From assembly GCA_964604905.1 (NCBI GenBank), contig CAZSCC010000220.1, positions 1 to 12,415 of the forward strand: a DNA stretch of 12,415 nucleotides, in the 5' to 3' direction. Positions within the stretch are counted from its first letter, which is position 1. Every line of letters starts with the position of its first letter. Shown here in pieces: positions 1-6,896 of the stretch. The position numbers were made by a program, and so were the translations under genes. This stretch comes from JACQFK01 sp964604905. Lineage in GTDB: Bacteria > Planctomycetota > MHYJ01 > JACPRB01. Under the pieces are notes generated by a model, which had not been told where the DNA came from, made no database searches, and worked only from the letters and a program-made list of their open reading frames with translations.

Positions 1-76
1 CTGCCGCCGGCGGCGTAGCGAGGGGAGGGGCGGCCGTGCAGCCCAGGAGGAGGAGCGCGAGGGCGGATCTCTTCAT
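1..76 (-). CDS. Putative lipoprotein, N-terminal fragment (runs off left edge)
   Basis: Only the first 25 codons are in the window. They read MKRSALALLLLGCTAAPP and onward: two basic residues, a leucine-rich hydrophobic core and a lipobox LLGC with Cys13 as the predicted lipidated residue. This is a textbook signal-peptidase-II leader, so the product is probably a lipoprotein anchored in the cell envelope. The Ala/Pro-rich segment after the Cys looks like a flexible tether. The gene is divergent from the M3 peptidase, with 54 bp between start codons. A TAGAAT hexamer lies 8 nt before the ATG with no Shine-Dalgarno between, so the message may be leaderless. Function cannot be assigned from the fragment. 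Confidence 0.65.
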   Translation of the reverse strand, partial: MKRSALALLLLGCTAAPPLATPPAA

Positions 77-84
77 GGGCGCCG

Positions 85-90
85 ATTCTA
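85..90 (-). promoter_or_regulatory. Candidate -10 element (TAGAAT) of the minus-strand lipoprotein
   Basis: On the minus strand TAGAAT is followed by exactly 8 nt and then the ATG at 76. A start site about 7 nt downstream of this hexamer would fall on or next to the start codon, as in leaderless genes. No convincing -35 is seen. This is inferred from sequence only. Confidence 0.35.
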
Positions 91-99
91 TCAAAATGC

Positions 100-105
100 T
101 ATACT
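100..105 (+). promoter_or_regulatory. Candidate -10 element (TATACT) of the M3 peptidase gene
   Basis: TATACT lies 25 nt before the ATG at 131, in a locally AT-richer patch of otherwise very GC-rich DNA. It predicts a leader of roughly 18 nt. That leader lacks a Shine-Dalgarno sequence, and no good -35 match is visible at the expected distance. Confidence 0.35.
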
Positions 106-130
106 CTCACGACCTCTTCTGAACCACCGC

Positions 131-1834
131 ATGAAGCTCGACCGGAAGTTCCCGCTGACGTGGGTGCCCGCCGACCTCGACTGGGACGACTGGAAGCAGA
201 TCGAACCCCTTTTCGACGCGCTCCAGAAGGGGGCCGTGACGAAGGACCTCAAGGCGTGGCTCCAGGACTGGAGCGAGCTCGAGTGCGCGTTCTACGAGGA
301 GTCCAGCCGGCGCTATGTCGCCATGACGTGCGACACGGAGGATTCGGAGAAGGAGAAGCGGTACCTCCACCTGGAGACGGTCATCACGCCGCTCGCCAAG
401 CCGCGCTGGCAGGCGCTCAAGCAGCTCTACCTGGACCATCCGAAGCGCGGGCGCCTCCCGAAGGGCGTCTACGGGGTGATGGACCGCTTCCTCCAGAACG
501 AGTTCGACCTCTATCGCGAGGCGAACATCCCCCTCGAGGCGAAGGACGCCGAGCTCGCCCAGCAGTACCAGAAGATCCTGGGCGCCATGATGGTCACGTT
601 CGACGGCCGCGAGCAGACGCTCCAGCAGATGGGCAAGGTCCTCGAGGAGACGGACCGCGCGCGCCGCCGGCAGGCGTGGGAGCTGATCTCGAGCCGGCGT
701 CTCCAGGACAAGGAGGCGCTCGAGGACCTGTACGACCAGATGATCCGGCTCAGGACGGCGATCGGCCGGAACGCCGGCTTCAAGGACTACCGCGACTACA
801 CGTTCCGCGCGAAGGGGCGATTCGACTACACGCCGAGGCACTGCTTCGACTTCCACCGGGCGAACGAGAAGGTCGTCGTGCCCGCGCTCCGCAAGCGGCA
901 CGAGCGGCGGAAGCGGTTGATGGGCCTCGACGTGCTCCGGCCGTGGGACCTGGGCGTCGATCCCGAGGGCCGCCCGCCGCTGCGGCCCTTCAAGACGGCG
1001 GCCGAGCTGGTGGACGGCTGCGCGAGGATCTTCCGCAAGGTCCACCCCGATCTCGGGAAGATGTTCGACGCGATCCGGAGCCGCGGCTACCTCGACCTTG
1101 AGAGCCGGAAGGGCAAGGCGCCCGGCGGGTACCAGACGGTCTTCAGCGTCGAGCGGATGCCCTTCATCTTCACGAACGCCGCCGGCCTCCACCGGGACGT
1201 GGAGACGCTCCTCCACGAGGGCGGCCACTCGTTCCACTCCCTCCAGTGCCGCGACCTCGAGCCGCGCTTCAACCGCGACTATCCGACGGAGTTCGCCGAA
1301 GTGGCGTCAATGGGGATGGAGCTCCTGGGCCAGCCGTACCTCGAGGAGTTCTATCCGGAGGCCGACGCCGACCGCGCGCGCGCCCACCACCTGGAGGACC
1401 TGCTCAACACGTACCCCTGGGTGGCGACGATCGACGCCTTCCAGCACTGGGCGTACACGAATCCGGACCACACGCGCGAGGACCGGAAGGCGGCGTGGGT
1501 CGACCTGCGGCGCCGCCTGGGGGGCGCGGAGGACTGGACCGGATACGAGGAGGCGCGGGCGTACAACTGGCACCGCCAGCCGCACCTCTTCACGGTGCCG
1601 TTCTACTACATCGAGTACGGGATCGCGCAGACGGGGGCGCTCCAGGTGTGGAAGAACGCGAAGAAGGGCCGGCGGAAGGCGATCGCCGACTACCGGCGGG
1701 CGGAGGGGCTGGGCTGGACCCGGCCGCTTCCCAAGCTGTTCGCCGCGGCGAACCTCACGTTTGATTTCAGCGAGAAGACGATCGGCCCGCTCATCCGGCT
1801 GGCCCTCGCGGACCTGGAGAAACTCGATGCCTGA
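131..1834 (+). CDS. M3 family oligoendopeptidase (zinc metallopeptidase)
   Basis: A 567-residue cytoplasmic-type peptidase of the M3 (thimet/PepF) family, expected to cut short peptides. The zinc motif HEGGH is at residues 362-366, with His362 and His366 as ligands, Glu363 as catalytic base, and Glu390 in FAEVAS as the third ligand at the usual family distance. The block HRQPHLFTVPFYYIEYG (481-497) matches the conserved C-terminal substrate-binding stretch of PepF-like enzymes with its tyrosines. There is no signal peptide or membrane segment. The length and this motif set fit the M3 subgroup related to, but distinct from, classical PepF. The ATG at 131 is the first start after the candidate promoter; no Shine-Dalgarno precedes it. 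The stop overlaps the next gene by 8 nt, so the two are probably co-transcribed. The general class is secure; the exact substrate is unknown. Confidence 0.93.
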   Translation: MKLDRKFPLTWVPADLDWDDWKQIEPLFDALQKGAVTKDLKAWLQDWSELECAFYEESSRRYVAMTCDTEDSEKEKRYLHLETVITPLAKPRWQALKQLYLDHPKRGRLPKGVYGVMDRFLQNEFDLYREANIPLEAKDAELAQQYQKILGAMMVTFDGREQTLQQMGKVLEETDRARRRQAWELISSRRLQDKEALEDLYDQMIRLRTAIGRNAGFKDYRDYTFRAKGRFDYTPRHCFDFHRANEKVVVPALRKRHERRKRLMGLDVLRPWDLGVDPEGRPPLRPFKTAAELVDGCARIFRKVHPDLGKMFDAIRSRGYLDLESRKGKAPGGYQTVFSVERMPFIFTNAAGLHRDVETLLHEGGHSFHSLQCRDLEPRFNRDYPTEFAEVASMGMELLGQPYLEEFYPEADADRARAHHLEDLLNTYPWVATIDAFQHWAYTNPDHTREDRKAAWVDLRRRLGGAEDWTGYEEARAYNWHRQPHLFTVPFYYIEYGIAQTGALQVWKNAKKGRRKAIADYRRAEGLGWTRPLPKLFAAANLTFDFSEKTIGPLIRLALADLEKLDA

Positions 1835-2714
1835 CGACATGCGTGGCGTCCCCGCCGGCGCTCCCTCGCGCGCCCAGAAGGCGTACATGAACCCGAAGTT
1901 CCTCAACAGCCGGGACGCGCGGGTGGTGCGGATGATGTGCGAGTACCAGGAGCCGCTCCAGCGCTTTCAGAGGCTGGACGTGCGGGAGACGATCGTCTTC
2001 TTCGGCTCCGCGCGCGCCCGCCCGCCGGTCGCGGTGAAGACGGAGTACGAGGCGGTGCTCGAGGAGAAGAAGAAGTACGGGGCGAAGCAGCTCCCGAAGG
2101 ACCTGCGTCGGAAGATCGAGCGCCTCGAGGGCCAGATGAGGCTCTCGATCTACTACGAGGAGGCGGCGGAGCTCTCGGCGCTGCTCACGCGGTGGGCGAA
2201 GACGCTCAGCCAGGGGAACCGCTTCGTGATCTGCTCCGGCGGCGGCCCCGGGATCATGGAGGCGGCCAACCGGGGGGCCACCGAGCGGGCGGGAGGGCCG
2301 ACCGTGGGCCTCGCGATCAGCCTTCCCTCCGAGGAGCGGCCCAATCCGTTCATCACCCCCGAGATGCTCTTCGAGTTCCACTACTTCTATATGCGCAAGC
2401 TCTGGTTCGCCTACCTGGCGTGCGCGCTGGTGGTCTTCCCGGGCGGATTCGGGACGATGGACGAGCTCTTCGAGATCCTCACGCTGGTCCAGACCCGGAA
2501 GATCGAGCGGCCGCTCCCGATCGTGCTCTACGGGAAGAAGTTCTGGCGCGATTTCCTCGACTTCGAGGCCCTGATCCGCTGGGGGGTGATCAGCCCCCAG
2601 GACATCGGCCTCTTCCGGATGTGCGACAGCCCCAAGGAGGCCTTCGAGCACCTCCAGAAGCAGCTGCTGCGCCACTATCCGAAGCCGCAGCAGTGGACCA
2701 CGAGGAGGCAGTAG
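1827..2714 (+). CDS. LOG/TIGR00730 family Rossmann-fold protein (putative nucleoside monophosphate phosphoribohydrolase)
   Basis: A 295-residue protein of the LOG (formerly 'lysine decarboxylase') family, whose characterised members release the base from nucleoside 5'-monophosphates, for example in cytokinin activation. Visible features are a first strand with FFGSA (58-62), CSGGGPGIMEAANRGA (136-151), the MRK motif (189-191) and the signature PGGFGTMDE (205-213), with Arg190 and Glu213 as likely catalytic residues. It is longer than typical 180-220-residue LOG proteins, with an N-terminal extension and a charged helical insert around 66-105. The ATG at 1827 is chosen because GGAGA at 1816-1820 lies 6 nt upstream and the start overlaps the peptidase stop, giving translational coupling. 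In-frame ATGs at 1839 and 1887 are less well placed. Family is firm; physiological substrate is not known. Confidence 0.88.
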   Translation: MPDDMRGVPAGAPSRAQKAYMNPKFLNSRDARVVRMMCEYQEPLQRFQRLDVRETIVFFGSARARPPVAVKTEYEAVLEEKKKYGAKQLPKDLRRKIERLEGQMRLSIYYEEAAELSALLTRWAKTLSQGNRFVICSGGGPGIMEAANRGATERAGGPTVGLAISLPSEERPNPFITPEMLFEFHYFYMRKLWFAYLACALVVFPGGFGTMDELFEILTLVQTRKIERPLPIVLYGKKFWRDFLDFEALIRWGVISPQDIGLFRMCDSPKEAFEHLQKQLLRHYPKPQQWTTRRQ

Positions 2715-2740
2715 CGCGAGCGATTTTCCTCCACTCGCGC
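2714..2740 (+). terminator. Hairpin after the LOG gene, possible terminator
   Basis: GCGCGAG (2714-2720) and CTCGCGC (2734-2740) form a perfect 7-bp stem with a 13-nt loop, starting on the last base of the stop codon. There is no T-tract after it, so intrinsic termination is doubtful. The next gene has its own -10 element 11 nt further on. Confidence 0.3.
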
Positions 2741-2751
2741 GGATCGTGGCG

Positions 2752-2757
2752 TATAAT
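2752..2757 (+). promoter_or_regulatory. Consensus -10 element (TATAAT) of the zinc-ribbon gene
   Basis: A perfect TATAAT sits 25 nt before the ATG at 2783, the same spacing as the TATACT ahead of the M3 peptidase. No -35 match is visible 16-18 bp upstream. The sequence between it and the ATG contains only a weak GGGG as a possible ribosome site. Confidence 0.5.
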
Positions 2758-2782
2758 AAATGGGTCTTAGGCCGGGGATACG

Positions 2783-3436
2783 ATGGCAGGTACGGTAAGG
2801 ACCGACGCGGTCTTCAAGGCGCGCTGCGCCTGCGGCGCGGAGACCGTCATCGAGGTCGGTATGTTCGGCCGCCCGCTCCGCTGCCGGGCGTGCAGCGGGA
2901 CCTACAAGGTCGTCTGGGGCCTCGACCCGAGGACCAAGCGGAAGATCCCGGTCACCGTCCGCGGATCGGACACCTCGAGGCGCGTCTTCAACATCCCGTC
3001 CGGCTCGCAGGAACTGGTCTGCCGCTGCGGTCAACACCTCCTGGCGCGTCCCGACCAGGTGGGGAAGCGGGTCCAGTGCCCGGTCTGCGGCAACTGGTTG
3101 AAGCTGGAGCGCTACAAGGACCCGCAGACGATGGAGACCCGGCTCCGCACCATCGAGTCGAGGATCAACCAGCTGCCGGAGGTCTCTCCCTCGCAGCCCG
3201 AGCCCGAGCGGGGCGTTCAGGACATCCTCTGCACCTGCGGCGAGTCGCTCCGGGTCCGGCCCGAGCACCTGGGCAAGCAGGCCCAGTGCCCCGCCTGCGG
3301 TGCGCTCATGCGCCTCGAGGGGAAGAAAGACCCCGAGACCTCGTTCACGGTGGTCCATCCCCGCATCGTCGGTCGTGCCGAGCTTCCCAAGAAGCGCGGG
3401 CTGGAGGAGGACCTGAGCCTCGACGATTTTTCATAA
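2783..3436 (+). CDS. Triple zinc-ribbon protein of unknown function
   Basis: A 217-residue soluble protein with no signal peptide or membrane helix. It holds three copies of a CxC-x16-CxxC zinc ribbon: Cys15/17/34/37, Cys80/82/99/102 and Cys150/152/169/172. The spacing is identical in all three. Copies two and three also share CG..L..RP...GK..QCP.CG. A Lys/Arg-rich link joins the first two ribbons, a helical and then Pro/Ser/Glu-rich link joins the last two, and the C-terminus is acidic (EEDLSLDDFS). Such ribbons usually bind zinc and serve protein or nucleic-acid contacts, and single copies are common in high-GC environmental bacteria. It lies 118 bp before the lipoprotein-MotA-MotB operon. 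A functional link is possible but unproven, because both a hairpin repeat and a candidate promoter lie between. The specific role is not recognised. Confidence 0.75.
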   Translation: MAGTVRTDAVFKARCACGAETVIEVGMFGRPLRCRACSGTYKVVWGLDPRTKRKIPVTVRGSDTSRRVFNIPSGSQELVCRCGQHLLARPDQVGKRVQCPVCGNWLKLERYKDPQTMETRLRTIESRINQLPEVSPSQPEPERGVQDILCTCGESLRVRPEHLGKQAQCPACGALMRLEGKKDPETSFTVVHPRIVGRAELPKKRGLEEDLSLDDFS

Positions 3437-3441
3437 GAACA

Positions 3442-3498
3442 GCCGCAGAGACGCAGAGCAGACCTTCTTCTGTGCCCTCTGCGTCTGCTTCTCACGGC
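3442..3498. repeat. Inverted repeat with CGCAGAGACGCAGAG core (REP-like hairpin, possible terminator)
   Basis: AGACGCAGAG (3449-3458) pairs perfectly with CTCTGCGTCT (3477-3486) around an 18-nt loop, and GCCG (3442-3445) pairs with CGGC (3495-3498) as an outer clamp. The core resembles the dispersed CCGCAGAGACGCAGAG intergenic repeat that I recall from many GC-rich bacterial genomes. That similarity is from memory, not a search. It lies 5 nt after the zinc-ribbon stop and may end that transcript. It has no T-tract. Confidence 0.5.
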
Positions 3499-3517
3499 CG
3501 CGACCCCGATTCCGTGA

Positions 3518-3523
3518 TAAACT
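3518..3523 (+). promoter_or_regulatory. Candidate -10 element (TAAACT, in GTGATAAACT) for the lipoprotein-stator operon
   Basis: TAAACT fits the TANNNT pattern, and the overlapping GATAAA is also possible. It lies 31 nt before the ATG at 3555 and is the only AT-rich patch between the upstream repeat and the operon. No -35 match is evident. Confidence 0.35.
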
Positions 3524-3540
3524 CCTTCCTATCGGAAGGA
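3523..3540. promoter_or_regulatory. Perfect 7-bp inverted repeat next to the operon promoter (operator or leader hairpin)
   Basis: TCCTTCC (3523-3529), loop TATC, and GGAAGGA (3534-3540) form a perfect inverted repeat touching the candidate -10. If transcription starts near 3530 the left arm is not transcribed, which favours a DNA operator. If it starts further upstream, the RNA hairpin would cover the purine-rich GGAAGGA before the start codon. Confidence 0.3.
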
Positions 3541-3554
3541 ACGGAATAGGGTTG

Positions 3555-6134
3555 ATGCGCCGTCTGTCTGTCTCTGCCGTCCTCCTTGCCGCCGTCGCCT
3601 GCTCTCCCAAGGGCCGCGAGGTCGAGGTGCGCTTCCAGGGGCGCCCGCCCGCGGGCGTCTTCGCGGCCGATTCGCGGGCGGTCGTCCAGGTCTGCCCGGC
3701 CTGCACGAGGCCGGTCGCCCCCGATGCGTCGTCGTGCCCAAACCCTGCCAAGGACGGGAAGACGTGCGGCCAGACGCTCGGGCGGCCCGCGAAAGTCCCC
3801 TGCGGGTTCTGTCGCGACACGAAGGGGTGCGCCCCCTGCGCCGCCTTCGAGACCGCCGGCAACTGCCGCTTCTGCTCCGGGGTCGGGAAGCGGCGGGGAG
3901 AGGCGTGCTTTGCCTGCGCGGGATCGGGGACCTGCTCCGCGTGCGGTGGAGATGCCCTCTGCGACATCTGCGGCGGGAAGGGGGAGATCGCATTTCCCTT
4001 CGTGCCCCGCGGTCCGGTCCGGCCCCCCAAGACCCCGTCCGCGCGGCCCGCCAAGGGCCTCGTGGACCACGATCATCCGCTCTTCTGGCTGGGCGAGTCC
4101 GTCCTCCTGCCCCGCCTGGGCGAGGCGAGGACGGCGTGGACCGTCACGCTCGTCTCGGACGGCCCCAGCGTGGAGCCGGAGAAGGTCTCGCCCGACGCCC
4201 GTTTCACACCCCGCCAGGCAGGATCCTACGTGGCTTCGCTGGGAGGACGGGCACTCTTCTTCGACGTCGTAGAGCTGGAGCTCCGGGTCCCCTCGGCGGT
4301 TGGGAGCGGTTCGAGCCGGCGATTCGACGCGACGCTCCTGTCCTCTCCCGAGCTGCGCAGCCCTCGTATCCGCTGGAGATGGGACAACCCCGACGGCCTG
4401 TCGAAGTGGGTGGATGGGCCCGCGCTCTCGGTCCTGGCGGAGGGATGGGGAGAGCATAAGGCGTGGCCGGCGATCACGGTTCCGGGTCTGCCCGAGCGGA
4501 CGGGCCCGCGCCCGGCGGTCCTGATGATGTCGGCCCTCTCGGTCCGCGCGCCCCCGGGCGGGCTGCTGCGGAGCGGCGCGCCCGTCGCCATCGAGGCGGT
4601 CTCCAATCCGCCGTTGCCCTCGGGAATCCCCTACGAGTGGACCCGCACCGGCGCGTCCGGGAAGAGCGAGGTGGTCGTCTCCCGGGACGCCCGGGCGGCG
4701 CTCCTTTTCCCGGCCGCGGGGAAGTACCGCCTCCAGGTCAGCGCCGGAGGGAACGTCTCGGCCCCCGTGGACGTCGTCGCCTACCGCGTCGCGCTCGCGG
4801 GACGGGACGGCCACGCGCTCCCGGAGGCGATGCTGGCGATGCTCACCGGCCGGGAACTCCCCTCTCCCGAGTGGCTGGCGAAGTGCGCCGAGCGCTTCCG
4901 CATCGTGGTGGAGGACCCCGGGCCCGACCCGCCCTCGACCGTGTCGATTTCGGTGCGAGGCTCGGACGGATCGGTGATCCAATCACCGGTGGCCCAGGCG
5001 CTGGAGCCCCTCGGGCTCGCGCGGGCGACGCGGGAGATCGCGCTCCTGGCGGATCGGTCCGATGCGGACGTCCCGTTTCCGAACGCGGCGGACCCCACGC
5101 TCTTCGCCGCCCCCCGGGGCCGGGTCGAGGTCGAGTACCGCGGCATGACGGCCTCCGTCGCGGGCGTCGGACCCATGATCGTCCACGAGATCCCGGTGCG
5201 CTTCTTTGCCGTCGGGCCGGGATTCCCCGCGAAGGAGGAACTCGAGAAGATCCTCGACCGCCGGCTCGAGGAGGCGGGCGCCGTGTGGGCTCCCTACGGA
5301 CGCCGCTTCGCGCGTGCCGCGCTCGAGATCGTTTCGCCTCCGTGCAACCTGCTGCTCATCCGGGGCCGTAGCGCCGGGGTGGACGCGCACGGCCGTCCCT
5401 CGCGCCTGGGAGTGCGGGTGGATGGCGTGGAGGTCTCTGCTCCGGCGGCGTGGAGGATCGAGGAGGGCCCGCAGACGCCCGCGTCGATCGCCCGGACCTT
5501 CGCGCGGCGCGTCGACCCGGCGTTCCGGGTCGACGTCTTCGAGCGGCTGATCCCGAGCGATCGCGAGGCGGTCGTCCTCCGGGTCCAGCGCCGGGACGGC
5601 TGGCCGGCCGTGCTGGAGCCGATTCAGGAAGGTCAGGACGTGGCCCAGGGCGTCTCGCTGCTGGGGGCCAACCTCTCGGACGGGTGCGAAACCACGGCCG
5701 ACCTCGACCTGCTGAGCCTCGAGGAGCTGGCCCTCCTTCTGGGATTGAGGGGGACCCCCTCGGAGGGGATCGACCTCTTCCTGGTCAAGGAACTCTATCA
5801 GGACACCCGAAGGACGGCCTACTTCAAGTTCTATCCGGAGGGCGTCTTCGCCGCCCCGCTCGTGGGGGCCGCGCTGGTGTCGTGGCAGATCTCCGACGGC
5901 TCGGGGGAATACCCCTACGCCCTGGCGCGGCTGCTGGGCTCGCTCCTCCTGCCGCCCAAATGGGTGACCCACCCGGAGGACACGCTCTTCGACCCGGAGA
6001 TTTCCCTGCTGCCGGGACCAGGGGCGAACAAGCGGGTGGGCCCGGCGACGAGGGCCCGGATCCGCGAGCGGGGGCGCGGTCTGACGTCGAAAAATGACGA
6101 TAGCAGTAAAGGGAACGAACAAGGGGGTAGATAG
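3555..6134 (+). CDS. Large cysteine-rich lipoprotein with DnaJ-like CxxCxGxG repeats and a matrixin-like C-terminus
   Basis: An 859-residue predicted lipoprotein whose leader MRRLSVSAVLLAAVAC puts the lipidated Cys at 16. Residues 47-139 hold 16 cysteines, almost all as CxxC pairs: 47/50 with 61/71 as a zinc-ribbon-like unit, then 83/86, 92/95, 104/107, 118/121, 127/130 and 136/139. The last four resemble DnaJ CxxCxGxG repeats. Residues about 190-545 look like beta-rich Ig/PKD-type domains, for example GKYRLQVSAGG near 389. Residues about 545-820 resemble a metzincin fold, but at the expected HExxHxxG site the sequence is LARLLGSLLL (790-799), with both histidines and the glutamate absent. 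The tail is basic and low-complexity. The ATG at 3555 is preferred over the TTG at 3552. It is the first gene of an operon with MotA and two MotB homologues, 3 nt before the next start, so I infer a partner of that complex. No known family is recognised over the full length. Confidence 0.75.
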   Translation: MRRLSVSAVLLAAVACSPKGREVEVRFQGRPPAGVFAADSRAVVQVCPACTRPVAPDASSCPNPAKDGKTCGQTLGRPAKVPCGFCRDTKGCAPCAAFETAGNCRFCSGVGKRRGEACFACAGSGTCSACGGDALCDICGGKGEIAFPFVPRGPVRPPKTPSARPAKGLVDHDHPLFWLGESVLLPRLGEARTAWTVTLVSDGPSVEPEKVSPDARFTPRQAGSYVASLGGRALFFDVVELELRVPSAVGSGSSRRFDATLLSSPELRSPRIRWRWDNPDGLSKWVDGPALSVLAEGWGEHKAWPAITVPGLPERTGPRPAVLMMSALSVRAPPGGLLRSGAPVAIEAVSNPPLPSGIPYEWTRTGASGKSEVVVSRDARAALLFPAAGKYRLQVSAGGNVSAPVDVVAYRVALAGRDGHALPEAMLAMLTGRELPSPEWLAKCAERFRIVVEDPGPDPPSTVSISVRGSDGSVIQSPVAQALEPLGLARATREIALLADRSDADVPFPNAADPTLFAAPRGRVEVEYRGMTASVAGVGPMIVHEIPVRFFAVGPGFPAKEELEKILDRRLEEAGAVWAPYGRRFARAALEIVSPPCNLLLIRGRSAGVDAHGRPSRLGVRVDGVEVSAPAAWRIEEGPQTPASIARTFARRVDPAFRVDVFERLIPSDREAVVLRVQRRDGWPAVLEPIQEGQDVAQGVSLLGANLSDGCETTADLDLLSLEELALLLGLRGTPSEGIDLFLVKELYQDTRRTAYFKFYPEGVFAAPLVGAALVSWQISDGSGEYPYALARLLGSLLLPPKWVTHPEDTLFDPEISLLPGPGANKRVGPATRARIRERGRGLTSKNDDSSKGNEQGGR

Positions 6135-6137
6135 CAC

Positions 6138-6896
6138 GTGAAACTGGACCTCATCCTGATCGTGGGCTACGTGGGAATGCTCGCGGTCATGTTCATCGGA
6201 CTCATCCTTTCCCACGGGACGCCCCAGGAGATCTGGTCGGGCGAAGGGTTCATCATGGCGTTCGGGGGCGCCGTGGTCGGGACCATGGCCGGACTCTCGC
6301 TCCAGGAGGTCAAGGACTCGATCGGCTGCCTCAAGGTGGCCTTCACGGTGCGCGTCTTCGACTACGAGAAGCTGATCACCGACTTCGTGAACTACGCCGG
6401 CATCAGCCGCAAGGACGGCCTGCTGGGGCTCGAGAAGGTGATCAGCACGATCAACGACCCGTTCCTCACCCGCGCGATCCAGATGGCGATCGACGGCGTG
6501 GAGCCGGACCTGGTCGAGGAGCGGCTGGCGGTCGAGCTCTCGACGATGGAGGAGCGGCACACGCGTGGGCGCCAGACGTTCGACACGATGGCGACGTTCT
6601 CTCCCGCGTTCGGCATGATCGGGACGATCATGGGCCTGGTGCTGGTGCTCAAGGCGCTGGACGACCCGCGATCGCTGGGACCGAAGATGGCGATGGCGCT
6701 GCTCTCCACGTTCTACGGCGTCTTCGCGTGCTATGCGGTCTTCACCCCGATCACCAAGAAGCTGGAGCGCAAGCACAAGCACGAGAACCTGTACAAGATG
6801 ATGATCGTGAGGGGGATCGTCTGGCTCCAGACGGGCGATTCGCCGCGCAGCATCGAGGCCAAGCTCCGCGCGTTCCTCGGGGAGAAGCGTGGCTAA
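6138..6896 (+). CDS. MotA-like stator/proton-channel subunit
   Basis: A 252-residue MotA/TolQ/ExbB-superfamily protein, closest in layout to MotA. There are four predicted membrane helices at about 5-25, 37-55, 154-172 and 184-206, with a large cytoplasmic loop between helices 2 and 3. The MotA hallmarks are present: FSPAFGMIGTIMGLVLVLKAL (154-174) with the conserved channel proline Pro156, DDPRSLGPKMAMALLSTFYG on to FTPITKKLE, and a charged stretch (122-145) where MotA contacts the flagellar rotor. The start is GTG 6138 with AAGGGGG about 10 nt upstream. It lies 3 nt after the lipoprotein stop and overlaps the next gene by 8 nt. Together with MotB-like partners it should form an ion channel driven by the proton or sodium gradient. 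Whether it drives a flagellum or another machine cannot be told here. Confidence 0.88.
   Translation: MKLDLILIVGYVGMLAVMFIGLILSHGTPQEIWSGEGFIMAFGGAVVGTMAGLSLQEVKDSIGCLKVAFTVRVFDYEKLITDFVNYAGISRKDGLLGLEKVISTINDPFLTRAIQMAIDGVEPDLVEERLAVELSTMEERHTRGRQTFDTMATFSPAFGMIGTIMGLVLVLKALDDPRSLGPKMAMALLSTFYGVFACYAVFTPITKKLERKHKHENLYKMMIVRGIVWLQTGDSPRSIEAKLRAFLGEKRG

Noticed and set aside
107..1237. Long open frame on the minus strand opposite the M3 peptidase
   Set aside because: It is an Arg/Leu/Glu-rich shadow translation of GC-rich coding DNA; the plus-strand frame has clear catalytic motifs and covers it completely.
3552..3554. TTG start giving one extra residue to the lipoprotein
   Set aside because: The adjacent ATG at 3555 is the more usual start and gives a standard signal peptide.
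3492..6782. Two long minus-strand open frames (496 and 599 codons) opposite the lipoprotein and MotA
   Set aside because: Their composition is low-complexity Arg/Gly/Pro/Asp-rich with no recognisable motif, as expected from antisense frames at this GC content.
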